A model generated the notes under the pieces. That model was not told the origin of the DNA, ran no database searches, and worked only from the letters and a program-made list of their open reading frames with translations. From assembly GCA_001593845.1 (NCBI GenBank), contig LUCF01000072.1, positions 1 through 6,246 of the forward strand: DNA of 6,246 bases, in the 5' to 3' direction. Below are positions 1 to 4,821 of this stretch, piece after piece (the stretch's first letter is position 1; every line of letters begins with the position of its first letter). The translations under genes were made by a program, and so were the position numbers. This stretch comes from Candidatus Bathyarchaeota archaeon B63 (GTDB taxonomy: Archaea; Thermoproteota; Bathyarchaeia; Bathyarchaeales; DTEX01).

Positions 1-92
1 CTGAAGGTTCTTCTTAGGGTTGGAGGGGATAAATTGAGCCGGAACTTTCTCATGCGGATAGGATTCGACAAGCGTCTAAGCGGGGATGGCTC
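1..92. other. Window edge downstream of cofD; possible partial ORFs
   Basis: This short stretch follows the cofD stop. On the minus strand an open frame starts at TTG about 71 or ATG 53 and runs off the window edge (begins MRKFRLNLSPPTLRR); it could be the start of a next operon gene, but no ribosome binding site is seen. On the plus strand, frame 1 is open from base 1 to a TGA at 133-135 and could be the tail of a convergent gene. Neither peptide is recognisable, and both are too short to call. Confidence 0.2.
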
Positions 93-1040
93 TCAGGCTT
101 TCCGGATCTCCTCCAGAACTACCCTTGCGAGTTGAATCTTCTCCTCGATACTTTTCATGATCGTGTTCGTCAACCTCACCCTGATTTTCAGATTCTCGAT
201 CCTCGTCTTCTCTTCGGAATCAACATTATCCAGAATGAAGACATCGAGAAAATCCTTATATAGACTGGCTACAGAGTAGGCGGAGACCTCTAACCCCACC
301 CCCCTCATCAGCCTATCCGCGGGTCCCTTGATTGGAGCCCCACGGACTATCGGGGTGATTGCCACCTTCACGGCCTCCGTGCGTCTAAGCGCCTCCCTCA
401 CCCCCTCCACGGAGAGAATAGTCCCTATGCTCACAATCGGGTTGCTTGGGCAGATGATCACCCCCTCAGCGCTCAAGATCGAATCGATGACTCCGGGGGC
501 CGGCTCCGCCTCCCCCGCACCGACGAAGTCTACGCCAAGCACCTCATCCCTAGCCCCCCTCTTCACCAGGTATTCTTGAAAGTGGATCTTCCCCTCCCTT
601 GTTATGATCCTCGTCTCAAACCTGTCATCAGTCATAGGTAAGATTCTAACTCTGAGGCCTAATGCTCGACAAATCTCAGATGTTGCCTCTGACAATTTCA
701 GTCCCCGCCTGAGAAGACACGTCCTATGTATATGGGTCGCTAGATCCCTATCGCCTAAATTAAACCAGACCTCATATCCATACCTTCCCAGCATCTCGAG
801 GCAGTGGAAAGTGTCTCCTCTGACTCCCCACCCCTTCTCCTTATCGATGATGCCGGCTAGGGTGTAAGTGATTATATCTAAGTCAGGCGATATGTGTAGG
901 CCATAGAGCTCTATGTCATCGCCTGTATTGACGATCACCGTTATATCTTCCTCGTCAACCAGCCTCACCAGGCCCTCCAGAAACCTAGCAGCGCCGACTC
1001 CCCCCGCCAAAGCCGTGATCAAACACTCCACCCCAACCAT
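93..1040 (-). CDS. cofD: 2-phospho-L-lactate transferase (F420 biosynthesis, CofD)
   Basis: CofD transfers a 2-phospholactate (or phosphoenolpyruvate) moiety from its GDP/GPP-activated form to the deazaflavin Fo, giving F420-0 or dehydro-F420-0, in the cytoplasm. Family motifs are seen in order: GGVGAARF at residues 13-20, NTGDD 38-42 followed by SPDLD 51-55, WGVRGDTF 71-78, NLGDRDLATH 94-103, CPSNPIVSIGTI 198-209 and RGAPIKGPADRLM 233-245. The 315-residue length is normal for the family. The ATG at 1040 has no Shine-Dalgarno signal. A TTG at 1022 would give MITALAGGVG, closer to the usual CofD N-terminus, and is preceded by GGGGTGGAG, so the true start may be 1022 (or GTG 1031). It lies last in the minus-strand cluster and overlaps the nitroreductase gene with either start, which suggests translational coupling. 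Confidence 0.95.
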   Translation of the reverse strand: MVGVECLITALAGGVGAARFLEGLVRLVDEEDITVIVNTGDDIELYGLHISPDLDIITYTLAGIIDKEKGWGVRGDTFHCLEMLGRYGYEVWFNLGDRDLATHIHRTCLLRRGLKLSEATSEICRALGLRVRILPMTDDRFETRIITREGKIHFQEYLVKRGARDEVLGVDFVGAGEAEPAPGVIDSILSAEGVIICPSNPIVSIGTILSVEGVREALRRTEAVKVAITPIVRGAPIKGPADRLMRGVGLEVSAYSVASLYKDFLDVFILDNVDSEEKTRIENLKIRVRLTNTIMKSIEEKIQLARVVLEEIRKA

Positions 1041-1635
1041 TCATGTACACGAGTATAGGCTTTCTTCCCGGGGGCTTAGGCCTCTCAGCAGGGTATCCCA
1101 TCGTAACAAGCGCTTGAGGCTCAACATCGCCGGGTATGCCCAAGACCTCCCTTACGACATCTTGACAGAAGAGCGGGGCGCAGAGCCAGCAGGCGCCTAA
1201 CCCTTCTGAATATGCCGAGAGGAGCATGTTCTGAATCGCTGCTGCAAGGCTCTGAGCGGCCATGATACGCTCACATTCTTGTCTCCGCCTGTCCGGATAC
1301 CTACTCATGCCCTCCATGGTGATGCAGCAGACTATGAGTACAGGTGCACTCTCAAGCCGCTCCACAGACGCTGCGGCTAGACTCTCGCGGATCCCAGGTG
1401 GAACCCCATCCCTCTCCATATCCCTGACCCATTCATCCGCCATGGCCCTCGCCAGTTCACTCTTCAGATGCCTCTCCGTTACGATTATGAATCTCCAGGG
1501 CTGAGCGTTATGAGCCGAAGGGGCCCACCGAGCCGCCTCTAAGATCCGTGCAATGATATCCCTCGGGACTTCCCTACGCGAATACTTCCTGATGCTCCTT
1601 CTATTCCTAATCAACTCGAGAGTTCTGATAGACAT
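985..1635 (-). CDS. Nitroreductase-family flavoprotein, FbiB C-terminal-like; possible dehydro-F420-0 reductase
   Basis: A 216-residue FMN-dependent nitroreductase-fold protein. The N-terminus has the family pattern RRSIRKYS (12-19) and APSAHNAQPWRFIIV (38-52), which bind FMN phosphate and the isoalloxazine ring. The C-terminal half has GLGACWLCAP (145-154) and the EPQALVTMGYP strand (172-182). These match the stand-alone or fused domain at the FbiB C-terminus, which reduces dehydro-F420-0 to F420-0 with FMNH2 in bacteria. Overlap with cofD by 38-56 bases supports an F420 role, but substrate choice in this superfamily is broad, so that is inference. The ATG at 1635 is preceded at 7 bases by GGAG within GGAGCGATCC, a strong archaeal Shine-Dalgarno match. 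The last 19 residues, glycine-rich (MNGWGGVFDHG onward), are read from the cofD start region in another frame and look like a late C-terminal extension. Confidence 0.88.
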   Translation of the reverse strand: MSIRTLELIRNRRSIRKYSRREVPRDIIARILEAARWAPSAHNAQPWRFIIVTERHLKSELARAMADEWVRDMERDGVPPGIRESLAAASVERLESAPVLIVCCITMEGMSRYPDRRRQECERIMAAQSLAAAIQNMLLSAYSEGLGACWLCAPLFCQDVVREVLGIPGDVEPQALVTMGYPAERPKPPGRKPILVYMNGWGGVFDHGFGGGSRRC

Positions 1636-1826
1636 TGGATCGCTCCGGATACTAATTCTGGTTTAAGCCTCATAACTCGTTCGGTCTCCTCTCTACCCAC
1701 CACCTGAACATGCCTTCCTTGCTCACACCCGATTAGCCGAGAGCGCTTCTCCCCTCTAAGAACCCTCAGCGATGAGTTTAAGCCGCAGTTCCTCAATACC
1801 CGCACTATAGGAGATGTATCGAACAC
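1611..1826 (-). CDS. Doubtful 71-residue ORF upstream of the nitroreductase gene
   Basis: An open frame from GTG 1826 to 1611 encodes a basic 71-residue peptide (ending GAIQCLSELSS) with no domain, signal peptide or membrane segment that I recognise. In its favour: a GTATATAC box lies 17-24 bases upstream, it overlaps the nitroreductase start by 25 bases, and the nitroreductase has a Shine-Dalgarno signal as expected of an internal operon gene. Against it: the start is a GTG without a ribosome binding site, the composition is unremarkable, and it may simply be leader sequence. No function is proposed. Confidence 0.25.
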   Translation of the reverse strand: MFDTSPIVRVLRNCGLNSSLRVLRGEKRSRLIGCEQGRHVQVVGREETERVMRLKPELVSGAIQCLSELSS

Positions 1827-1842
1827 CGGGAATAAGCCCCCT

Positions 1843-1850
1843 GTATATAC
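1843..1850 (-). promoter_or_regulatory. Candidate TATA box for the nitroreductase-cofD cluster
   Basis: GTATATAC is a perfect 8-bp palindrome in otherwise mixed sequence. With the usual archaeal spacing of about 25 bases it would start minus-strand transcripts near 1820, upstream of the 71-codon ORF and the F420 genes. Being symmetric, it could also act on the plus strand, where no gene follows. A second, weaker box (CTTAAAC, 1661-1667) would start transcripts right at the nitroreductase ATG. Confidence 0.4.
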
Positions 1851-1923
1851 AATTCTAGGAAGAGGCGAGTGGTGAGGAAGGTCTTCAACATCCTAATCAG
1901 CCCGGACATCTGGAAGGCCAGCC

Positions 1924-1930
1924 AAAAAAA
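1924..1930 (-). terminator. T7 tract, possible terminator of the tRNA transcript
   Basis: Seven consecutive T on the minus strand, about 75 bases downstream of the tRNA CCA end. Archaeal polymerase stops at runs of T without needing a hairpin, so this is the likeliest stop for the tRNA precursor. The rest of the spacer between 1860 and 2003 shows nothing else that I can support. Confidence 0.4.
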
Positions 1931-2042
1931 TAGCCTGAATGTCAGCCGGATCTGCGAACAAGCCTTAATTTTAAGCCCAAATTCAAGAACGACCTTAAAT
2001 TTTTGGCGGGCCCGCTGGGATTTGAACCCAGGATCTCCGGCT

Positions 2043-2059
2043 TTCCCCCTCTTGACAAT
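2043..2059 (-). other. tRNA intron 2, canonical 37/38 site (17 bases)
   Basis: The 17-base insert ATTGTCAAGAGGGGGAA lies between A37 (2060) and A38 (2042). It forms a bulge-helix-bulge substrate for the archaeal splicing endonuclease. Exon bases CCTC (32-35) pair with intron bases GGGG through one T-G wobble, and the three-base bulges TA^A and AA^A flank that helix. Shifting the cut by one base either way gives the same mature RNA. Confidence 0.8.
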
Positions 2060-2089
2060 TAGAGGGCCGACGCGCTGTCCAGACTACGC

Positions 2090-2119
2090 CTCCCGAACAG
2101 GCCACCTTATGCCTTGTTT
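2090..2119 (-). other. tRNA intron 1, non-canonical site between positions 9 and 10 (30 bases)
   Basis: The intron separates GGGCCCGTG from the D stem. It forms a textbook bulge-helix-bulge motif: exon CCCG (2125-2122) pairs with intron CGGG (2095-2092), flanked by three-base bulges TG^A and AG^G that place both cuts exactly. Inside, AACA-A-GGC pairs with GCC-TGTT around an 8-base loop, leaving one A bulged. The cut could shift by one G without changing the product. Confidence 0.87.
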
Positions 2120-2154
2120 CACGGGCCCTTCTTCTGGGGCTTCAGCGGGCCGGC

Positions 2155-2164
2155 TAATTAATTA
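2155..2164 (-). promoter_or_regulatory. Candidate TATA box for the tRNA gene
   Basis: TAATTAATTA is centred about 31 bases upstream of G1 of the tRNA, giving a predicted transcript start near 2134 with a leader of a few bases, as is usual for archaeal tRNA genes. A second AT box, ATTTAAAT at 2176-2183, lies further upstream and is the alternative. Confidence 0.5.
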
Positions 2165-2201
2165 TCACTTCGGCGATTTAAATCTTGACGCTGATTCCCC
2201 T

Positions 2202-2963
2202 TCATCCCTCTCGTTCAGCCTCTCTTCTTATCTGCGGAAAGGCCTGCCAGATCATCTTCGCGGTTGGCAGGGCTATCAGCGCCCCTATCGTCATCTGCCC
2301 GATGTTCACTGGTATCTCAGCCACGGCGATTACTTGGATGTTGAAGAGCCACCCTATGATGAACATCTGATATGTGAAGTACCCGAGGACCATCGTGAGG
2401 CCGCCGACTATGATGGAGAAGACCGTCCATCCAAACTGAGGGTCGGTCGAGAATCCGACGAGGGATATGAGGGCCGCGGCTAACGCGCCGAGGATTATCC
2501 ATAATTCCCAGGGTAGGCTGAGCGTGAATGTCGTGAAGCCCAGCGTGAGCTCGATCTCCCCGCTGTAGTAGGATGAGCCTACAGCGGCTAGGAGGAAGCC
2601 GATGAGTACTCCTAGAAGAACTGTGAATGTCTTCCATTGTATTCTCGACCGGAGCCTCGGGTTATGCCTGACTAGGAAGCCGACGACGAAGCCCTCGCAT
2701 GCCTTGATCACCAATGTTGCGGGTGCATAGTGCGGATACCCGAGGATCAGGTCGGCGAGCATTGAGCCTACTCCCCCGGAGAAGGCGCCTACGTATGGGC
2801 CGAAGAGGAGGGCTGAGAGGAAGACCATCGATTCTCCGATGTTGAAGAAACCCTCTGTTGATGGGACATACACGGAGAAGATTATCGTTGCGATGCATAC
2901 GAAGGCTGTGAAGATCGTCGTAGCGGCGACCGTTAGGGGGGATGCTGTTTTCCTTCGGGTCAT
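2202..2963 (-). CDS. ECF transporter substrate-binding (S) component, membrane protein
   Basis: A 253-residue integral membrane protein of the energy-coupling-factor S-component class, which captures a vitamin or related micronutrient and is driven by a shared EcfA/EcfT module. Hydrophobic segments lie near residues 11-34, 45-62, 63-76, 81-98, 112-131, 152-171, 178-204 and 222-240. Signature stretches are the small-residue first helix (AATTIFTAFVCIAT, 13-26) for contact with EcfT, GPYVGAFSGGVGSMLADLILG (55-75), PATLVIKACEGFVVGFL (81-97) and EIPVNIGQMTIGALIALP (216-233), as in the riboflavin/queuosine-precursor type. It is longer than the usual 170-200 residues because of extra sequence around 100-180. 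No ATPase or T component is in the window, so the substrate is unknown. The ATG at 2963 follows a TATA-like box closely, so the transcript is probably leaderless or nearly so. Confidence 0.85.
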   Translation of the reverse strand: MTRRKTASPLTVAATTIFTAFVCIATIIFSVYVPSTEGFFNIGESMVFLSALLFGPYVGAFSGGVGSMLADLILGYPHYAPATLVIKACEGFVVGFLVRHNPRLRSRIQWKTFTVLLGVLIGFLLAAVGSSYYSGEIELTLGFTTFTLSLPWELWIILGALAAALISLVGFSTDPQFGWTVFSIIVGGLTMVLGYFTYQMFIIGWLFNIQVIAVAEIPVNIGQMTIGALIALPTAKMIWQAFPQIRREAEREG

Positions 2964-2980
2964 GTTCCTTCACTGATATA

Positions 2981-2992
2981 GTATAGTTATAA
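2981..2992 (-). promoter_or_regulatory. TATA box for the ECF S-component gene
   Basis: TTATAACTATAC on the minus strand is centred 23-25 bases upstream of the ATG at 2963, so transcription should start at or within a few bases of the start codon. This leaves no room for a riboswitch in the leader. Confidence 0.5.
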
Positions 2993-3013
2993 CTTAACTA
3001 TGTGTTTAAGGAT

Positions 3014-3049
3014 AAAAAGCTTTACTGGAACCAGCCGCCGCCGGGCTGG
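3014..3049 (-). terminator. Hairpin plus T5 tract downstream of the threonine-synthase-like gene
   Basis: Minus-strand CCAGCC (3049-3044) pairs with GGCTGG (3036-3031) across a 7-base loop. A T5 run follows at 3018-3014, after the stop at 3081-3083. Position and form suit termination of the minus-strand transcript before the ECF gene promoter. Confidence 0.45.
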
Positions 3050-3080
3050 GAAAGACCCTCGAGATGCGGGTTCTAACGGG

Positions 3081-4478
3081 TCAGAGGAGCATCTTAACCT
3101 CATCTATAGCCTTTAAGACCCTCCTTCCCCTGTTTGTCAGCTTGAAGTATTTCTTGTCCTTCCTGACGTAGGAGACGAGGAGCCCGCGGGCCAAGAGCTC
3201 ATTTAGGTGCTGATAGATCGCTGGCCGAGTCATCATCTTCCCAAGATCCTTCCATATCTCATACCCGTACCTGTCCCTGCTGGATAATAGGCGGAGTATC
3301 TTCTCCTTCGTGCTGAACTCAGCCCCAAGCATCGCCGATTTCCTCCTCTTAGATAGGGCCTGGAGGACATCGGTTGACTTTAATCCGCTTCCAGTTATGA
3401 GGCAGACGACGGATTCGTCCCTATCGATGATTGATCCCTCGGCTGCCCTCCTCAGCGCTGCTATCGTCCCAGCGCTAGCCGGCTCAGCGAAGATCCCCTC
3501 AAGCCTAGCTATGCTCTGCTCAGCGGCAAGTATCTCCTGGTCAGATACTGATAACGCCTGGCCCCCCGAGCTCCTTATGGCGTCCAACGCGAGCTCCTTC
3601 TGCCGCGGATTCGTAACGAGTATCCCCACGGCGTGGGTGAAGGGCCTCCCCAAATCCACGTCAGTCTTAAGATAGGCATTCACGATGGGGGAGCAGCCTT
3701 CAGATTGGACGCCTAGGATCTTAGGCAGACTATCAGTTATGCCTAGCTCATGAAGCTCCCTAAACCCCTTCCATATCGAGTATGCTGTTCCACCGCTCCC
3801 CATGGAGATTATGAACCAGTCTGGGACGCCGAACTGCTCGGCGACCTCGAAGGCTATCGTCTTCTGCGCCTCTATTACGAGGGGGTTCAGCTCAGGGGTG
3901 GCCTGATACCATCCGGTCTCCTCTGCGAGGGCCTTCACCATCTCGATCGAGTCATCAACCGTCTCGCCGTGCTCCTCTATTATGGCGTCGTAGACGAGCA
4001 TCTGGGCCAGCTTCCCCATATCGACTCTCCTCGGGATTATCACGTGACAGGCGATTCCGTACTTCGCGCAGTACGCGGCTAGCGAGGCGCCCATATTCCC
4101 GTTCGTAGCGCATACCGCCGTCTTCGCTCCGAAGTCCATCATGTTTGAGACGATCAGCGCTGCGCCCCTATCCCTGAAGGAGTTCGTTGGGTTCCGAGTC
4201 TCATCCTTCAAATACAGCGTGGAGAACCCGAAATCACGGCCCAGCCTCTCCGCACTATAGAGCGGGGTCCCGCCTTCCCTCATCGTGGCTACGTTTCTCA
4301 CCTCTGGAAGGAGGGGCCTATACCTCCAGAATGAGAGTTTGCCTTTGAACTTCACGGTTCCGATCTTGTCCACATCAAGAGTGTACTCAAGCGGGCCGCC
4401 GCACCTTGGACAACTCGATCTAGGCGGGTAAGAGTCGGATTCCCCTCCGCACTTGATGCATCGGAGACCGCTCGGCAA
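3081..4478 (-). CDS. Threonine-synthase-like pseudoenzyme fused to a C-terminal winged-helix domain; probable regulator
   Basis: A 465-residue protein with three parts: an N-terminal zinc ribbon (CIKC at 7-10, CPRC at 23-26), a fold-type II PLP domain (about 45-375), and a PadR-like winged helix (about 386-465: STKEKILRLL, YGYEIWKDLG, RPAIYQHLNELLARGLL, then a basic wing). Homology to threonine synthase is clear along the whole PLP domain. However, the motif that should read NPTGSFKDRG reads NPTNSFRDRG, so R102 (codon AGG, 4175-4173) replaces the lysine that forms the Schiff base. The phosphate loop is GSGGT (227-231) instead of GNAGN, ATNGN replaces STGN, and TGSGLK replaces TGHGLK. Catalysis is therefore unlikely; ligand sensing with DNA binding is inferred. 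The start is TTG 4478, the only start-like codon before an upstream in-frame stop, with GAGG about 10 bases before it. It is divergent from thrC. Confidence 0.88.
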   Translation of the reverse strand: MPSGLRCIKCGGESDSYPPRSSCPRCGGPLEYTLDVDKIGTVKFKGKLSFWRYRPLLPEVRNVATMREGGTPLYSAERLGRDFGFSTLYLKDETRNPTNSFRDRGAALIVSNMMDFGAKTAVCATNGNMGASLAAYCAKYGIACHVIIPRRVDMGKLAQMLVYDAIIEEHGETVDDSIEMVKALAEETGWYQATPELNPLVIEAQKTIAFEVAEQFGVPDWFIISMGSGGTAYSIWKGFRELHELGITDSLPKILGVQSEGCSPIVNAYLKTDVDLGRPFTHAVGILVTNPRQKELALDAIRSSGGQALSVSDQEILAAEQSIARLEGIFAEPASAGTIAALRRAAEGSIIDRDESVVCLITGSGLKSTDVLQALSKRRKSAMLGAEFSTKEKILRLLSSRDRYGYEIWKDLGKMMTRPAIYQHLNELLARGLLVSYVRKDKKYFKLTNRGRRVLKAIDEVKMLL

Positions 4479-4513
4479 GGCTCGGCCCTCAGTGATTAAG
4501 ATGGCTTCACGTG

Positions 4514-4522
4514 TATTTTAAT
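4514..4522 (-). promoter_or_regulatory. Candidate TATA box for the threonine-synthase-like regulator
   Basis: ATTAAAATA on the minus strand is centred 40 bases upstream of the TTG start, giving a predicted transcript start near 4492 and a leader of about 14 bases that still includes the GAGG ribosome binding site. Confidence 0.45.
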
Positions 4523-4531
4523 GTGAAGGGG

Positions 4532-4613
4532 ATGCCTGGGATCTGCTTGAGCTGGGCATGTACTCTATATGTGTCCTTAAGGGGTTCAAGATCAAGCTTG
4601 GATCCTTTAGGGG
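4532..4613 (+). ncRNA. Tandem hairpins in the divergent spacer; candidate structured RNA or leader
   Basis: There are two consecutive inverted repeats. The first pairs 4532-4539 with 4552-4559 (8 bp, two G-U). The second pairs 4574-4590 with 4597-4613 without interruption (17 bp, 12 Watson-Crick and 5 G-U, loop ATCAAG). G-U pairs occur only if the plus strand is the RNA; on the minus strand they become A-C mismatches, so the structure favours plus-strand transcription towards thrC. It could be a long leader element, a small RNA, or a DNA operator read as RNA by chance. No known RNA family is recognised. Confidence 0.3.
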
Positions 4614-4765
4614 GTCGACTAGGAGAGGAGGGCAGCCGCAAAAGCAGTGAAAGGGTGTGCAAGCGGATAACTATGGGTCTATGCAGATCGATGTACATCC
4701 GAGAATCTTTGGGGGGACGGTGAATCCGCGGAATTCTGAGGAGAGATAAGCTTGGCTCTTAGGGG
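4594..4765. repeat. Two copies of AAGCTTGG-N-TCYTTAGGGG in the spacer
   Basis: AAGCTTGGATCCTTTAGGGG at 4594-4613 recurs as AAGCTTGGCTCTTAGGGG at 4748-4765, with one substitution and a two-base gap, 154 bases apart. The first copy is also the 3' arm of the large hairpin. A related TCCTTAAGGGGTTC lies at 4574-4587. The remaining spacer (4614-4747 and 4766-4812) holds a near-palindrome at 4722-4736 and a small hairpin at 4786-4803, but no gene that I can support. Confidence 0.45.
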
Positions 4766-4812
4766 ATAGGCTCAAGGTCATTTTTAGCCAGAGCCTCTGG
4801 GCTTTATGGAAA

Positions 4813-4820
4813 CCTTTAAA
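4813..4820 (+). promoter_or_regulatory. Candidate TATA box for thrC
   Basis: CTTTAAAC lies just before the GTG at 4822 and would start transcripts near 4842. That fits a thrC start at TTG 4870 better than at GTG 4822. Other AT-rich candidates are TTTTTA (4781-4786) and CTCTATATG further upstream (4563-4571). Confidence 0.35.
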
Positions 4821-4821
4821 C

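Larger units (their letters stand above)
2004..2128 (-). tRNA. tRNA-Arg(TCT) with two introns and encoded CCA
   Basis: Read on the minus strand, removing bases 2119-2090 and 2059-2043 gives a complete 78-base tRNA. The acceptor GGGCCCG (2128-2122) pairs 7/7 with CGGGCCC (2014-2008), followed by G73 and an encoded CCA. Positions 8-9 are TG. The D stem GCGT/GCGC encloses the loop AGTCTGGACA with A14, G18-G19 and A21. The anticodon stem is TCGGC/GCCGG, the variable loop AGATC, and the T arm CTGGG-TTCAAAT-CCCAG. The loop CCTCTAA puts TCT at 34-36, which decodes the AGA/AGG codons common in this window; G73 and the acceptor sequence suit archaeal tRNA-Arg. Position 33 is C instead of the near-universal T. 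Without the first intron the 5' acceptor strand would be missed: the colinear bases pair only 4/7. Confidence 0.9.

Noticed and set aside
2050..2065. CCCTCT/AGAGGG hairpin in the tRNA anticodon region taken as a terminator or separate element
   Set aside because: It overlaps the anticodon and the 17-base intron and is better explained by the bulge-helix-bulge fold; no T tract follows.
2004..2091. A colinear tRNA with its 5' end at GGAGGCG and only the anticodon intron
   Set aside because: Only 4 of 7 acceptor pairs form and the D arm is left short; the upstream GGGCCCG with a bulge-helix-bulge intron pairs 7/7 and gives a standard D arm.
1869..2483. Plus-strand ORF of 204 codons
   Set aside because: It runs antisense through the tRNA gene and the end of the transporter gene; its protein has no family features.
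2317..2973. Minus-strand ORFs of 106 and 103 codons
   Set aside because: They are alternative frames of the ECF S-component gene; His/Arg-rich translations typical of shadow frames.
3750..4082. Plus-strand ORF of 110 codons
   Set aside because: It is a shadow of the threonine-synthase-like gene on the other strand, which has full homology support.
4507..4723. Small ORFs on both strands in the divergent spacer (63 and 70 codons)
   Set aside because: No ribosome binding sites or recognisable domains; codon use is unlike the neighbours. A structured non-coding spacer fits better.
4523..4821. RNase P RNA, SRP RNA or box C/D RNA in the spacer
   Set aside because: I looked for the conserved blocks of these RNAs and did not find them; only generic hairpins are present.
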